A stretch of DNA of 8,261 bases from Methanolinea sp. UBA277 (GCA_002499905.1 DANP01000028.1:122718-130978); one strand, 5' to 3'; counted from the first letter of the stretch, positions 1 to 5,867 are shown. Program-made: numbers and translations. The notes: generated by a model not told the origin, from the letters alone.

Positions 1-945
1 GTTCCCGGTGAGCATCTGGAAGTTTGCAATAGACCGGACATTGTCTACACCGGTGGTGTGCTGGGTGATCCCCATCGAGTACAGGATGCACGCGGTCTCG
101 GCTTTCCCGATCCACTCTGCAGCAGTCTTGAGCTGGCTGGCCGGGATTCCCGAGATCTTCGAGACATTCTCGAGGCTGTACTCGGGTTTCATGACCTCTT
201 CTTTCAGCTTGTCGATATCCTTGGTCCGGTTCTTGATGAACTCCTTATCCTCCCAGCCGTTCTTCAGGATTTCCTGCATCAGGCCGTTGAAGATGGCGAC
301 ATCGGAACCGGAGCGGAATGCCATGTACAGGTCAGCCTGCTTGCCAGTCGGGGTGTACCTCGGGTCGGCATAGATGATCTTGGCCCCGTTCTTCTTCGCC
401 AGCATGACCTGGCGTCCGATCAGCGGGTGCTGTTCGAACGTGTTGCTCCCGATAATGAAACAGCACTTCGACGTGGCGATGTCCCCGATGGAGTTGGTCA
501 TGGCCCCCGAGCCGAAGGTTGACGCGAGCCCGGCGACCGTGGATGCGTGGCAGAGCCGTGCGCAGTGGTCGATGTGACGAGTCTTCATCACACCGCGGGC
601 GAACTTCATCATGGCATAGTTCTCTTCATTCGAAACACGGGCAGAAGAGAGGCAGGCACACTCGTCAGGTTTATACTGTTTGAACTTCTTGGCGATCAGG
701 TCGTAGGCCTCATCCCAGCTTGCCTCGACGAATTTGCCGTCCTTCTTGATGAGGGGCGACTTCAGGCGGTCGGGGTGATTGATGAACTCATGGGCGTAGG
801 TGCCTTTCGGGCACAATTTCCCCTGGTTCACCGGTGAACGCTGGTAAGGGGCGATGCCCGTAACCTTGTTATTCTCAACAACAAGATTTAAACTGCAGCC
901 TGTTCCGCAGTACGGACATGTCGTTTGGACGTATTTCATCTGCAT
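1..945 (-). CDS. fdhA: Formate dehydrogenase, alpha (catalytic) subunit, N-terminal part
   Basis: This is the molybdopterin-dependent catalytic subunit that oxidises formate to CO2. In methanogens it works with FdhB to reduce coenzyme F420 or feed the heterodisulfide reductase complex. Translating the minus strand gives 315 residues with no stop, and the gene continues past the left edge. The N-terminal [4Fe-4S] motif is C10-x2-C13-x3-C17-x27-C45, followed by K47, the family's electron-relay lysine. The active-site block around residues 128-140 reads CARLCHASTVAGL; C132 (codon TGC, 552-550) sits where selenium-containing enzymes have selenocysteine, next to the conserved H133. IGSNTFEQHP (165-174) and the following YADPR belong to the pterin-guanine-dinucleotide-binding domain. 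The start at 945 has AGGTG about 6 nt upstream; a second ATG at 939 is possible. A TATA-like box lies near 991-1000. The beta subunit is presumably downstream, outside the window. Identification is secure; the exact electron acceptor is not visible. Confidence 0.96.
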   Translation of the reverse strand, partial: MQMKYVQTTCPYCGTGCSLNLVVENNKVTGIAPYQRSPVNQGKLCPKGTYAHEFINHPDRLKSPLIKKDGKFVEASWDEAYDLIAKKFKQYKPDECACLSSARVSNEENYAMMKFARGVMKTRHIDHCARLCHASTVAGLASTFGSGAMTNSIGDIATSKCCFIIGSNTFEQHPLIGRQVMLAKKNGAKIIYADPRYTPTGKQADLYMAFRSGSDVAIFNGLMQEILKNGWEDKEFIKNRTKDIDKLKEEVMKPEYSLENVSKISGIPASQLKTAAEWIGKAETACILYSMGITQHTTGVDNVRSIANFQMLTGN

Positions 946-986
946 AATTCACACCTTTTACAGGTTAAGTTGACTCTATCGTTTCA

Positions 987-1004
987 GGCCTTTTATCTTT
1001 TGCC
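987..1004 (-). promoter_or_regulatory. Probable promoter (BRE/TATA) of fdhA
   Basis: On the minus strand the sequence reads GGCAAAAGATAAAAGGCC. It has an A-rich BRE-like part and a TATA-like core (AAAGATAAAA at 1000-991). The core centre is about 50 nt before the fdhA ATG, so transcription would begin near 970 and leave a leader of roughly 25 nt that contains the AGGTG ribosome site. The call rests on composition and spacing only. Confidence 0.45.
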
Positions 1005-1181
1005 ATGCGACTGTGGAGCCACGTGGAACTCACACCGTTCTGTTCAAACCAGGATGCGGCACCCCTTCTTTCCAACGATTGGGGATCACCCTTTCGACGG
1101 AGCATACGTTTCAGGGCCGATGTTCGGGCAACCGGCAGAGAGAACTCACCTGGTCAGGCGATCACACTGCAAAGGAGTATC

Positions 1182-1196
1182 CCGGAACAATTCCGG
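1182..1196. repeat. Short perfect inverted repeat (hairpin)
   Basis: CCGGAA (1182-1187) and TTCCGG (1191-1196) are exact reverse complements around a 3-nt CAA spacer. This gives a six-base-pair hairpin in the unassigned intergenic region. It lies just after an AAGGAG-like sequence (1172-1177) that is not followed by a start codon. Its role is unknown. Confidence 0.5.
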
Positions 1197-1343
1197 ACCA
1201 CCGGGACCGTAACGAATGCCCGGCAGATATCGAACTTCTCCGTCACAAAACTCCCTCTCTCTTCTGCAAGAATGCCCGACCGATTCCCACCGGAGGCGGC
1301 CTGGGCATGTCTGCTTCCATTCTTCTTTTCCGGTTCAGCGGGG

Positions 1344-1365
1344 CCTGCTGCATACGTGCAGCAGG
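1344..1365. repeat. Perfect 9-bp inverted repeat with TACG loop
   Basis: CCTGCTGCA (1344-1352) and TGCAGCAGG (1357-1365) are exact reverse complements separated by TACG. As RNA on the plus strand it would be a nine-base-pair stem with a UACG tetraloop, a UNCG-type loop, though closed here by A-U rather than the favoured C-G. No T run follows directly, so it does not look like a simple terminator. It could be an operator or part of a structured RNA. Confidence 0.6.
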
Positions 1366-1520
1366 GAGCTGCCAGAGACGGCCCGCACGCGGAATCATAT
1401 CTGCCGTGCAATGGCCGGATACATCTGGTCCGGGGGTTTCGTGGATCCTGCGCGCCTGCATACAGTTGAGAATTCAGTTAAAATACATAAATGTAAATAA
1501 GATATAATTAAAATCAGGCA

Positions 1521-1528
1521 TTTTTTTT
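1521..1528 (+). terminator. T8 run, possible archaeal terminator
   Basis: Eight consecutive T residues on the plus strand follow AAAATCAGGCA. Archaeal RNA polymerase commonly terminates at such runs without a stem. There is no recognised gene upstream on this strand, so if the run is functional it would end an unannotated transcript from the intergenic region. Confidence 0.3.
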
Positions 1529-1576
1529 GCACGCCGCACTGCTATAGTGCCATGCGCTTCGGGAACCGACGCATCA

Positions 1577-1628
1577 TGCATCACTGCCATGCAATTTATA
1601 TCTGCATTAATATATTGCAAAAATATAT
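1577..1628. repeat. Four TGCA-headed units at exact 13-nt spacing
   Basis: TGCA occurs at 1577, 1590, 1603 and 1616, each exactly 13 nt from the last. After TGCA the last three units are A/T only except for one C: ATTTATATC, TTAATATAT and AAAATATAT. The first unit, TGCATCACTGCCA, shares only the head. The array runs straight into the presumed TATA box of the TPR genes, so it may be a set of protein-binding sites. It may also be partly chance in A/T-rich DNA. Confidence 0.5.
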
Positions 1629-1634
1629 TTAAAG
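1619..1634 (+). promoter_or_regulatory. Probable promoter (TATA box) of the TPR gene pair
   Basis: AAATATATTTAAAG is a good archaeal TATA-like element. Its centre near 1626 would place transcription start near 1650, leaving a leader of about 60 nt before the first TPR gene at 1713. Other A/T-rich boxes lie at 1594-1600 and 1607-1615, so which one is used is uncertain. Confidence 0.5.
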
Positions 1635-1712
1635 TAACAAATTATTTTGTTTTGTCGGGGAAAAGACCGGAACGGACGCCCTGGCACGAGCACAGGAGGG
1701 ACAATCAGAACT

Positions 1713-2051
1713 ATGCAGAAAACGACCGTGAGCATCTCGCAGGATGCCCAGTATTTCTTCCGGCTTGCGCTGGATGCAGAGGCCGGGGAGAACCCGCAGA
1801 GCGTGCTGGAATACTTTGACCGGGCTATAGCCCTGGAACCGGGTTATGCCGGAGCCTGGAACGAGAAGGCCAATTTCCTGGATCTCATGGGAGATCTGGA
1901 TGCAGCGCTGGTCTGCTATAATGCCGCGCTTACCATCGACCCCGGTGCCGCTGAGGCCTGGTTCAACAAGGGAATGACCCTCAGGAAAATGGGTAGAGAC
2001 CAGGATGCGGTTTCCTGTATCGACCGTGGAATCGAACTTGCCCTCGGGTAA
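1713..2051 (+). CDS. Small tetratricopeptide-repeat (TPR) protein, copy 1
   Basis: This is a 112-residue protein made almost entirely of three TPR units, at about residues 11-44, 45-78 and 79-112. TPRs are paired helices that form a concave surface for binding peptides or proteins, so a cytoplasmic adaptor role is likely; the partner is not visible. Each unit shows the family pattern, such as AWNEKANFLDLMGDLDAAL and AWFNKGMTLRKMGRDQDAV, with DP at the second helix end. The ATG at 1713 is chosen over an upstream in-frame ATG at 1647. It has AGGAGGG at 1694-1700, and its N-terminus then matches the second copy in length. There is no signal peptide or membrane segment. It is separated from copy 2 by 23 nt and is about 57% identical to it by hand alignment. 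Both genes probably share one transcript. Confidence 0.9.
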   Translation: MQKTTVSISQDAQYFFRLALDAEAGENPQSVLEYFDRAIALEPGYAGAWNEKANFLDLMGDLDAALVCYNAALTIDPGAAEAWFNKGMTLRKMGRDQDAVSCIDRGIELALG

Positions 2052-2059
2052 AACCTGGG

Positions 2060-2067
2060 AAGGAGGT
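2060..2067 (+). promoter_or_regulatory. Strong Shine-Dalgarno site of TPR copy 2
   Basis: AAGGAGGT lies 7 nt before the ATG at 2075. It overlaps an out-of-frame ATG at 2068, which sits directly against the site and is too close to be used. This fixes the start of the second TPR gene and suggests efficient translation. Confidence 0.8.
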
Positions 2068-2074
2068 ATGGAAT

Positions 2075-2413
2075 ATGAAGAAAGTTATGACAATCCCACA
2101 CGAAGCAGAATATTTCTACCGACTGGCGGTAGACACGCAGCACAAGGAACACCCTGAGAAAGTCATCGAGTACTTTGACCAGGCCATTGCAGCCCATCCG
2201 GAGAATGCCATAGCCTGGAACGAGAAGGCCAATTTCCTTGACTACCTCGGAAAGTGCGATGAGGCTCTCCAGTGTTATGACGCAGCCCTCAGGATCGATC
2301 CCGAATCATCTGAGGCATGGTTCAACAAGGGACTGACCCTGAAGAGGCTGGGACGGGAGAATGAAGCCATCGCCTGTATCAACAGGGGCATCGAATACGC
2401 GTGCGGGAGGTAA
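2075..2413 (+). CDS. Small tetratricopeptide-repeat (TPR) protein, copy 2
   Basis: This 112-residue, three-TPR protein is a tandem duplicate of the gene just upstream. By hand alignment about 63 of 111 aligned residues are identical, with no internal gap and one extra residue at each opposite end. The most conserved parts are EYFDxAIA, AWNEKANFLD, AALxIDP, EAWFNKG and the C-terminal RGIE. The inward-facing TPR positions are kept, while the N-terminal 30 residues have diverged more, so the two may bind different partners. A 27-nt block (2212-2238) is identical at DNA level to 1853-1879 in copy 1. Cys residues at 61, 67, 101 and 110 are more numerous than in copy 1. No signal or membrane segment is seen. 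It ends just before a T7 run at 2420, so it is probably the last gene of the transcript. Confidence 0.9.
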   Translation: MKKVMTIPHEAEYFYRLAVDTQHKEHPEKVIEYFDQAIAAHPENAIAWNEKANFLDYLGKCDEALQCYDAALRIDPESSEAWFNKGLTLKRLGRENEAIACINRGIEYACGR

Positions 2414-2419
2414 GGATAC

Positions 2420-2426
2420 TTTTTTT
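2420..2426 (+). terminator. T7 terminator of the TPR transcript
   Basis: Seven T residues begin 6 nt after the stop codon of the second TPR gene. This fits the stem-less T-run terminators of archaea. The rest of the gap to the tRNA (2427-2652) contains a weak TATA-like sequence near 2493-2502 but no gene I can support. Confidence 0.5.
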
Positions 2427-2652
2427 CACCGCTGCAAACGATATCCCACGCCCACTCACAACGGGAATTTTCCCGTTACTCCTTCTTCTCTCATGGTTAA
2501 ATACATGGTTAGAGGCTTTCAGCTTCGTTTGAATTTCCTTCTCTTCTCATAAAACAAAACCATGGGACTGGATTCAAAAATTCTGGGAGCAGGAAGTAAC
2601 CACCCATGATTCCAGGAACGGAAAGATCGCAAAAGATGATTCTTTTTCGGGA

Positions 2653-2725
2653 AGCCTCAGGCGAGATTTGAACTCGCGACCTCGTCCTTACCAAGGACGC
2701 GCTCTGCCGGCTGAGCCACTGAGGC
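2653..2725 (-). tRNA. tRNA-Thr (anticodon GGT)
   Basis: The minus strand folds as a full cloverleaf. The acceptor GCCTCAG pairs with CTGAGGC, and the D stem is GCTC/GAGC. The anticodon stem CGTCC/GGACG encloses the loop TTGGTAA, and the T arm is GCGAG-TTCAAAT-CTCGC. The anticodon is GGT (complement of 2692-2690), which reads ACC and ACT threonine codons. The discriminator is T and the CCA end is not encoded, as is common in archaea. There is no intron. A TATA-like box lies about 36 nt upstream. Confidence 0.96.
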
Positions 2726-2754
2726 GCAGTGCACCACTAATCTTAGAAGTGAAT

Positions 2755-2767
2755 CCTTTAAAAGATT
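2755..2767 (-). promoter_or_regulatory. Probable promoter of tRNA-Thr
   Basis: The minus strand reads AATCTTTTAAAGG, a TATA-like element centred about 36 nt before the mature tRNA 5' end. With initiation about 25 nt downstream it would leave a leader of around 10 nt for RNase P to remove. Confidence 0.5.
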
Positions 2768-2793
2768 ACGGAAAAGACCCGGTAATTGCCAGG

Positions 2794-2799
2794 AAAAAA
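2794..2799 (-). terminator. T6 terminator after the TIM-barrel gene
   Basis: The minus strand has CTCGTTTTTTCC about 45 nt past the stop codon of the gene at 2844-3563. A small CGGT/ACCG hairpin lies between them. The run is placed to end that transcript before the tRNA-Thr promoter. Confidence 0.4.
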
Positions 2800-2843
2800 C
2801 GAGCTTTCCCGGGTATCCTGGTGGTATAACGGTTCAGACCGCA

Positions 2844-3563
2844 TCATCCGCAGGTCATCCGCGACAGGACATCGAGGCTCTCGAGAACCCCTTCAAATGT
2901 CCCAACCTCGATAATCGGGGTTGCATTGTTCTCTTCCACTGCTCTCAGTACTGGTCCGAAATCGATCGAACCATGCCCCACAGGGGCATGGGAGTCGTCG
3001 ATCCCGTTGTTATCATGGAGATGGACGTGGCAGAGCGGGAGGCAGAGGAATTCATCGAGGCAGTGATTCAGGTTTGCATGGCCGACATCGAGCGCCAGAC
3101 CGAATTCCCCGAGGTGATCGATCTCGTCCGGGCTCTTCAGGAAAAAATAATCCCAGTTTCCCATATTCTCGATATAGAATTGTATCGAGCACTCTTCTGC
3201 CAGGGCATTCAGTTCGGCCAGAGATTTCCGGAACTGACGGAGTGCCTTCTCCTGCTCTTCTTTCCAGGCGAAGTATCCCGGATGGACCACCACGTCGGCA
3301 GAGAGCTCCCCTGCCATGGAGAAGCAGTTCCCGATAACCTCCACGCTCGCCTTCCGGATAGGTTCATGGATGCTGGCGATATTGATGCTCCTCGAAGGTG
3401 CGTGGACGGCATACCGGCAGGAGTATGACTCCAGCGGTTCGGTTGACTCGAAATAATGCGCACCGTCATCCATGACCTCTACCAGATCGGTGACGGCCGA
3501 CAGACGGTCGAGTGCGACATCGAGGGGCTCATGGTGGAGGCAGAAGGATGAGATCCCGAACAT
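2844..3563 (-). CDS. TIM-barrel metal-dependent protein, endonuclease IV / sugar phosphate isomerase-epimerase superfamily
   Basis: This is a 239-residue protein of the AP_endonuc_2/xylose isomerase-like TIM-barrel superfamily, whose members are either sugar isomerases and epimerases or DNA AP endonucleases. Visible barrel-strand motifs are YAVHAPSRSINIAS (51-64), VVVHPGY (91-97), YIENMGN (130-136), LALDVGHAN (157-165), HVHLHDNN (179-186), DSHAPVGHGSIDF (190-202) and IIEV (217-220). The probable metal ligands H54, H94, E132, D159, H162, H181, D190, H192 and E219 line up with the nine-ligand site of E. coli endonuclease IV. It is shorter than that enzyme (about 285 residues). Databases usually call such archaeal proteins sugar phosphate isomerase/epimerase, and substrate cannot be told from sequence. 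GGAG lies 10 nt before the ATG, and a TATA-like box (3588-3596) sits so close that the leader would be very short. It is cytoplasmic, and mscS upstream probably has its own terminator. Confidence 0.85.
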   Translation of the reverse strand: MFGISSFCLHHEPLDVALDRLSAVTDLVEVMDDGAHYFESTEPLESYSCRYAVHAPSRSINIASIHEPIRKASVEVIGNCFSMAGELSADVVVHPGYFAWKEEQEKALRQFRKSLAELNALAEECSIQFYIENMGNWDYFFLKSPDEIDHLGEFGLALDVGHANLNHCLDEFLCLPLCHVHLHDNNGIDDSHAPVGHGSIDFGPVLRAVEENNATPIIEVGTFEGVLESLDVLSRMTCG

Positions 3564-3587
3564 ACAGGGAAATCTCCGGGGAGAACG

Positions 3588-3596
3588 ATAAAATAT
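3588..3596 (-). promoter_or_regulatory. Possible promoter of the TIM-barrel gene
   Basis: The minus strand reads ATATTTTAT about 29 nt before the ATG at 3563. Initiation 25 nt downstream would give a leader of only a few nucleotides, in conflict with use of the GGAG at 3577-3574. Either the transcript is nearly leaderless or the real promoter is elsewhere. Confidence 0.3.
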
Positions 3597-3630
3597 GGGA
3601 TTGGTGCATGCCGGATGCCTGAAGTGTGGG

Positions 3631-3637
3631 AAAAAAA
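3631..3637 (-). terminator. T7 terminator directly after mscS
   Basis: Seven T residues on the minus strand directly follow the TGA stop (3640-3638) of the channel gene. This suggests mscS is transcribed separately from the TIM-barrel gene 74 nt further on. Confidence 0.5.
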
Positions 3638-4723
3638 TCAGAATTTTTTCAGGTGCACATCCATCTGGGGGAACGGTATCTCGATTCCCTCATCGGCAAA
3701 CCGCTCGGAGATCCGGGAATTCACGGCATCCTGGACATCCCAGATCATGGAGAAATCGCTTGTCCAGACCAGGAGCATAAAATTCAGGCTCGAATCTGCA
3801 AATTCAAGGAAATAGGCCGAAGGTTCAGGGTCTTTCAGGATATAGTCGTACCGTTCCGCCATCTCGTTGGCAATCTCAAGGAGGATAGCCTTTACCCTTT
3901 TCACATCGGATCCATACGCCACCCCGACAGGAATCTTTACCTTCAGCCTGGTGTCCGGCATCGCGTAATTGACGATAAAACTGTCAACGACCTTGGCATT
4001 CGGGATGGTGACGATCTGGTTGTCGAGGGTTTTTAACCGGGTGCTCCGCGGTCCCACATGAATAACATCACCGTAGTACTGGTCGATCATGATCCGGTCA
4101 TGGAGCTTGAACGGTTTGTCCACGGCAATCATGGCACCGCCGAAGAAATTCGAGAGGATGTCCTGGGCGGCGAGGGCAACGGCAAGACCGATGATACCTG
4201 CGCCGGCAAGGAAGGGGGTGATATCGATCTCCAGGATGGAGAGGATGAGCAGGAAGGCAACAAACCAGATGATGTACTTGGCCACGATGAGGCCGAGAGC
4301 AATCATCCGGTCATCTATATCACTCTCGGTCCGGCCCGCAATACGGGACCCGTAGATGCTGATGAAGTTATAAGCAAAACTCGAAGCAATCCATGCCCCG
4401 AGGATGATATAGATGGCGTTGAAGTACTTGCTCTCCACAATCCACTCAAGCCCGGGAGGGAGGGTTGCAACCCGGAGTGCGAAGTAGATCGAGATCACCA
4501 GCACGGCGATGACCATGGGCGTTCCCAGTGCCGCGATGAGGATATCATCAAGCTTCGATTCGGTCTCATCGGCCTTTTTCTGGATCCACCCGACTGTTAT
4601 GAAGAGCAGCATTCCGATCGCAGCACCGGCAATCACGATCAGAACAGCAAGGAGGTTTCCGGAGAGCCCGTACAGCTCTGCCGCAACCGTCGGCGTGGCA
4701 TTCACAGCAGTCTCGAAGTTCAT
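3638..4723 (-). CDS. MscS-family mechanosensitive ion channel
   Basis: This 361-residue small-conductance mechanosensitive channel opens under membrane tension to release solutes during osmotic down-shock. About five membrane segments can be seen, at roughly 23-45, 62-84, 103-125, 141-163 and 167-200. The last is the pore-lining TM3-type helix, rich in Gly and Ala (AGAGIIGLAVALAAQDILSN). The beta domain follows at about 201-255 (DRIMIDQYYGDVIHVGPRST, IPNAKVVDSFIVNY). An alpha/beta C-terminal domain ends in the family's typical IPFPQMDVHL at 349-358. E. coli MscS has three membrane segments and 286 residues, so this is a mid-size form with two extra N-terminal helices. No clear Shine-Dalgarno precedes the ATG; a TATA-like box at 4751-4760 suggests a very short leader. 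It is divergent from hypD. The functional class is secure, but the exact subtype is not. Confidence 0.94.
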   Translation of the reverse strand: MNFETAVNATPTVAAELYGLSGNLLAVLIVIAGAAIGMLLFITVGWIQKKADETESKLDDILIAALGTPMVIAVLVISIYFALRVATLPPGLEWIVESKYFNAIYIILGAWIASSFAYNFISIYGSRIAGRTESDIDDRMIALGLIVAKYIIWFVAFLLILSILEIDITPFLAGAGIIGLAVALAAQDILSNFFGGAMIAVDKPFKLHDRIMIDQYYGDVIHVGPRSTRLKTLDNQIVTIPNAKVVDSFIVNYAMPDTRLKVKIPVGVAYGSDVKRVKAILLEIANEMAERYDYILKDPEPSAYFLEFADSSLNFMLLVWTSDFSMIWDVQDAVNSRISERFADEGIEIPFPQMDVHLKKF

Positions 4724-4766
4724 ATAACTACTATTATGTCCGTCAGGAGGTAAATATTAGCCAGAA
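4724..4766. promoter_or_regulatory. Compact divergent promoter region between mscS and hypD
   Basis: Only 43 bp separate the two start codons. On the minus strand TAATATTTA (4759-4751) is placed to drive mscS with a leader of a few nucleotides. On the plus strand A/T-rich boxes at 4720-4727 and 4731-4738 could drive hypD. AGGAGGT (4745-4751) is the hypD Shine-Dalgarno candidate but is 15 nt from the ATG, longer than usual. An in-frame TAG at 4758 rules out an earlier hypD start. Confidence 0.5.
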
Positions 4767-5795
4767 ATGGCCCTCGGAAAAGAGATCGCTGAAAAACTGC
4801 ATGCCATGGTCGACCGCGATATGACCTTCATGCACATCTGCGGGACGCATGAAGCTGCAATCGCCCGCCATGGGATCCGGAGTCTTCTCCCGGAAAACCT
4901 GAAGATCGTAATGGGTCCGGGCTGCCCTGTCTGCATCACTCCACAGGGCGAGATCGATGCCGCCCTCGACCTGGTTGAACGAGGCTGCATTGTTGCAACC
5001 TATGGAGATCTTCTCAGGGTTCCGGGCAGCAGGGGTTCGCTTGAGTCAAGTGGCGGCGATGTGCGGGTGGTCCAGGGTGTGCACAAAGCCGTGGAGATCG
5101 CACAGGAGACAGACCGGGAGGTAGTCTTTATTTCCGTCGGCTTCGAGACCACAGCTCCGACGGTGGCTGCAACCATCCTCTCCCACCCCCCTGACAACTT
5201 CAGTATTCTCTCCTGTCACCGCCTTGTACCGCCGGCTATGAAGTGGCTGCTCGAGCAGGGAGAGGCGCACCTCCACGGGTTCATGCTCCCCGGGCATGTC
5301 TGCACGGTTGCGGGATACAGTGAGTACGAGCAGTTCCCGGTCCCCCAGGTGGTTGCCGGGTTTGATCCCGAAGACATCCTGCTTGGCCTGCTCATGCTGG
5401 TCAGGCAGGTGAAAGAAGGTTCACACCGGATTGATAATGCCTATCCGCGTGCAGTCTGCCGTGAGGGGAACCTGAAGGCCAGGGAGATTATGTACCAGGT
5501 CTTTGAACCGTGCGATGTGGAGTGGCGGGGGTTTCCGGTCATCGCTGAGTCAGGACTCAGGCTAAAACCCGGATTTGAGCAGTATGACGCCCAGAAGAAG
5601 TTCGGGATCGAGTTCAAACACATCGAGAAGCACTCAGCCTGTATCTGCGACAAAGTGCTGAGGGGGATAGCGCAACCCTCGGACTGCAAACTCTTTGACC
5701 GGGTGTGCACCCCGAGAACCCCGGTCGGTCCCTGTATGGTGAGCCATGAGGGAGCATGCAAAATCTGGCACACGTACCAGGTGAAGAAAGCATAA
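4767..5795 (+). CDS. hypD: Hydrogenase maturation factor HypD
   Basis: HypD is the iron-sulfur scaffold that, with HypC, holds iron while HypE/HypF supply cyanide and CO is added. The Fe(CN)2CO unit is then passed to [NiFe] hydrogenases. At 342 residues it is slightly shorter than E. coli HypD (373). Conserved blocks are ICGTHE (24-29, catalytic C25), GPGCPVC (50-56, C53 and C56), TYGDLLRVPG (78-87), GFETTAPT (125-132), LPGHVCTVAG (174-183), VVAGFDPEDIL (195-205) and VEWRGFPVI (251-259). Near the C-terminus C294, C307, C314 and C331 match the [4Fe-4S] ligands, followed by IWHTY. The ATG is fixed by the stop codon at 4758 just upstream. No hypC, hypE or other maturation gene is adjacent: the left neighbour is divergent mscS and the right one a convergent phosphate operon. 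In a methanogen its clients would be F420-reducing, MvhADG-type and membrane hydrogenases. Confidence 0.97.
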   Translation: MALGKEIAEKLHAMVDRDMTFMHICGTHEAAIARHGIRSLLPENLKIVMGPGCPVCITPQGEIDAALDLVERGCIVATYGDLLRVPGSRGSLESSGGDVRVVQGVHKAVEIAQETDREVVFISVGFETTAPTVAATILSHPPDNFSILSCHRLVPPAMKWLLEQGEAHLHGFMLPGHVCTVAGYSEYEQFPVPQVVAGFDPEDILLGLLMLVRQVKEGSHRIDNAYPRAVCREGNLKAREIMYQVFEPCDVEWRGFPVIAESGLRLKPGFEQYDAQKKFGIEFKHIEKHSACICDKVLRGIAQPSDCKLFDRVCTPRTPVGPCMVSHEGACKIWHTYQVKKA

Positions 5796-5827
5796 TCCGG
5801 GTTCAGGTGCAGGGGTTTGTAGTGCCC

Positions 5828-5867
5828 GGCCCGGCAATGCCTCCCTGAAAGTCACTCTGACCGGGCC
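5828..5867. repeat. Inverted repeat between convergent genes, possible terminator stem
   Basis: GGCCCGG (5828-5834) and CCGGGCC (5861-5867) are exact reverse complements around 26 nt. They lie in the 117-nt gap between hypD and the convergent DUF47 gene. No T run follows on either strand, so a classic terminator is not evident. A G/C-rich stem could still block convergent transcription. Confidence 0.35.

Larger units (their letters stand above)
1005..1530. other. Long intergenic region with no convincing gene
   Basis: Between the fdhA promoter and the TPR promoter lies about 500 nt that I cannot assign. All three forward frames stay open for 90-160 codons in parts of 1005-1507, and two reverse frames are open too. 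None of these readings shows a recognisable motif, a credible ribosome site before its ATG or a protein-like composition; several are rich in Arg, Pro, Ser and Gly as expected from G/C-rich non-coding DNA. The stretch contains two perfect hairpins (1182-1196 and 1344-1365), then an A/T-rich segment (1478-1515) and a T8 run (1521-1528). It could be a decayed gene, a non-coding RNA locus or a long regulatory region. Confidence 0.5.

Noticed and set aside
550..552. Possible selenocysteine at the FdhA active site
   Set aside because: The codon is TGC, so this is a cysteine-type enzyme and needs no recoding element.
1013..1507. A 164-codon open frame in the fdhA-TPR gap
   Set aside because: There is no ribosome site and no motif, and other frames on both strands are equally open, so it looks like G/C-rich non-coding DNA.
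2811..2842. tRNA-like stretch (TCCTGGTGGTATAACGG) upstream of tRNA-Thr
   Set aside because: It recalls a tRNA 5' half, but no anticodon or T arm follows and it leads straight into the stop of the TIM-barrel gene.
2973..3428. A 151-codon plus-strand open frame
   Set aside because: It is antisense to the TIM-barrel gene, whose metal-ligand motifs are unmistakable.
4058..4753. A 231-codon plus-strand open frame across mscS
   Set aside because: It is antisense to the channel gene. Its very acidic, Asp/Glu/Gly-rich composition is the expected mirror of the membrane-protein coding strand.
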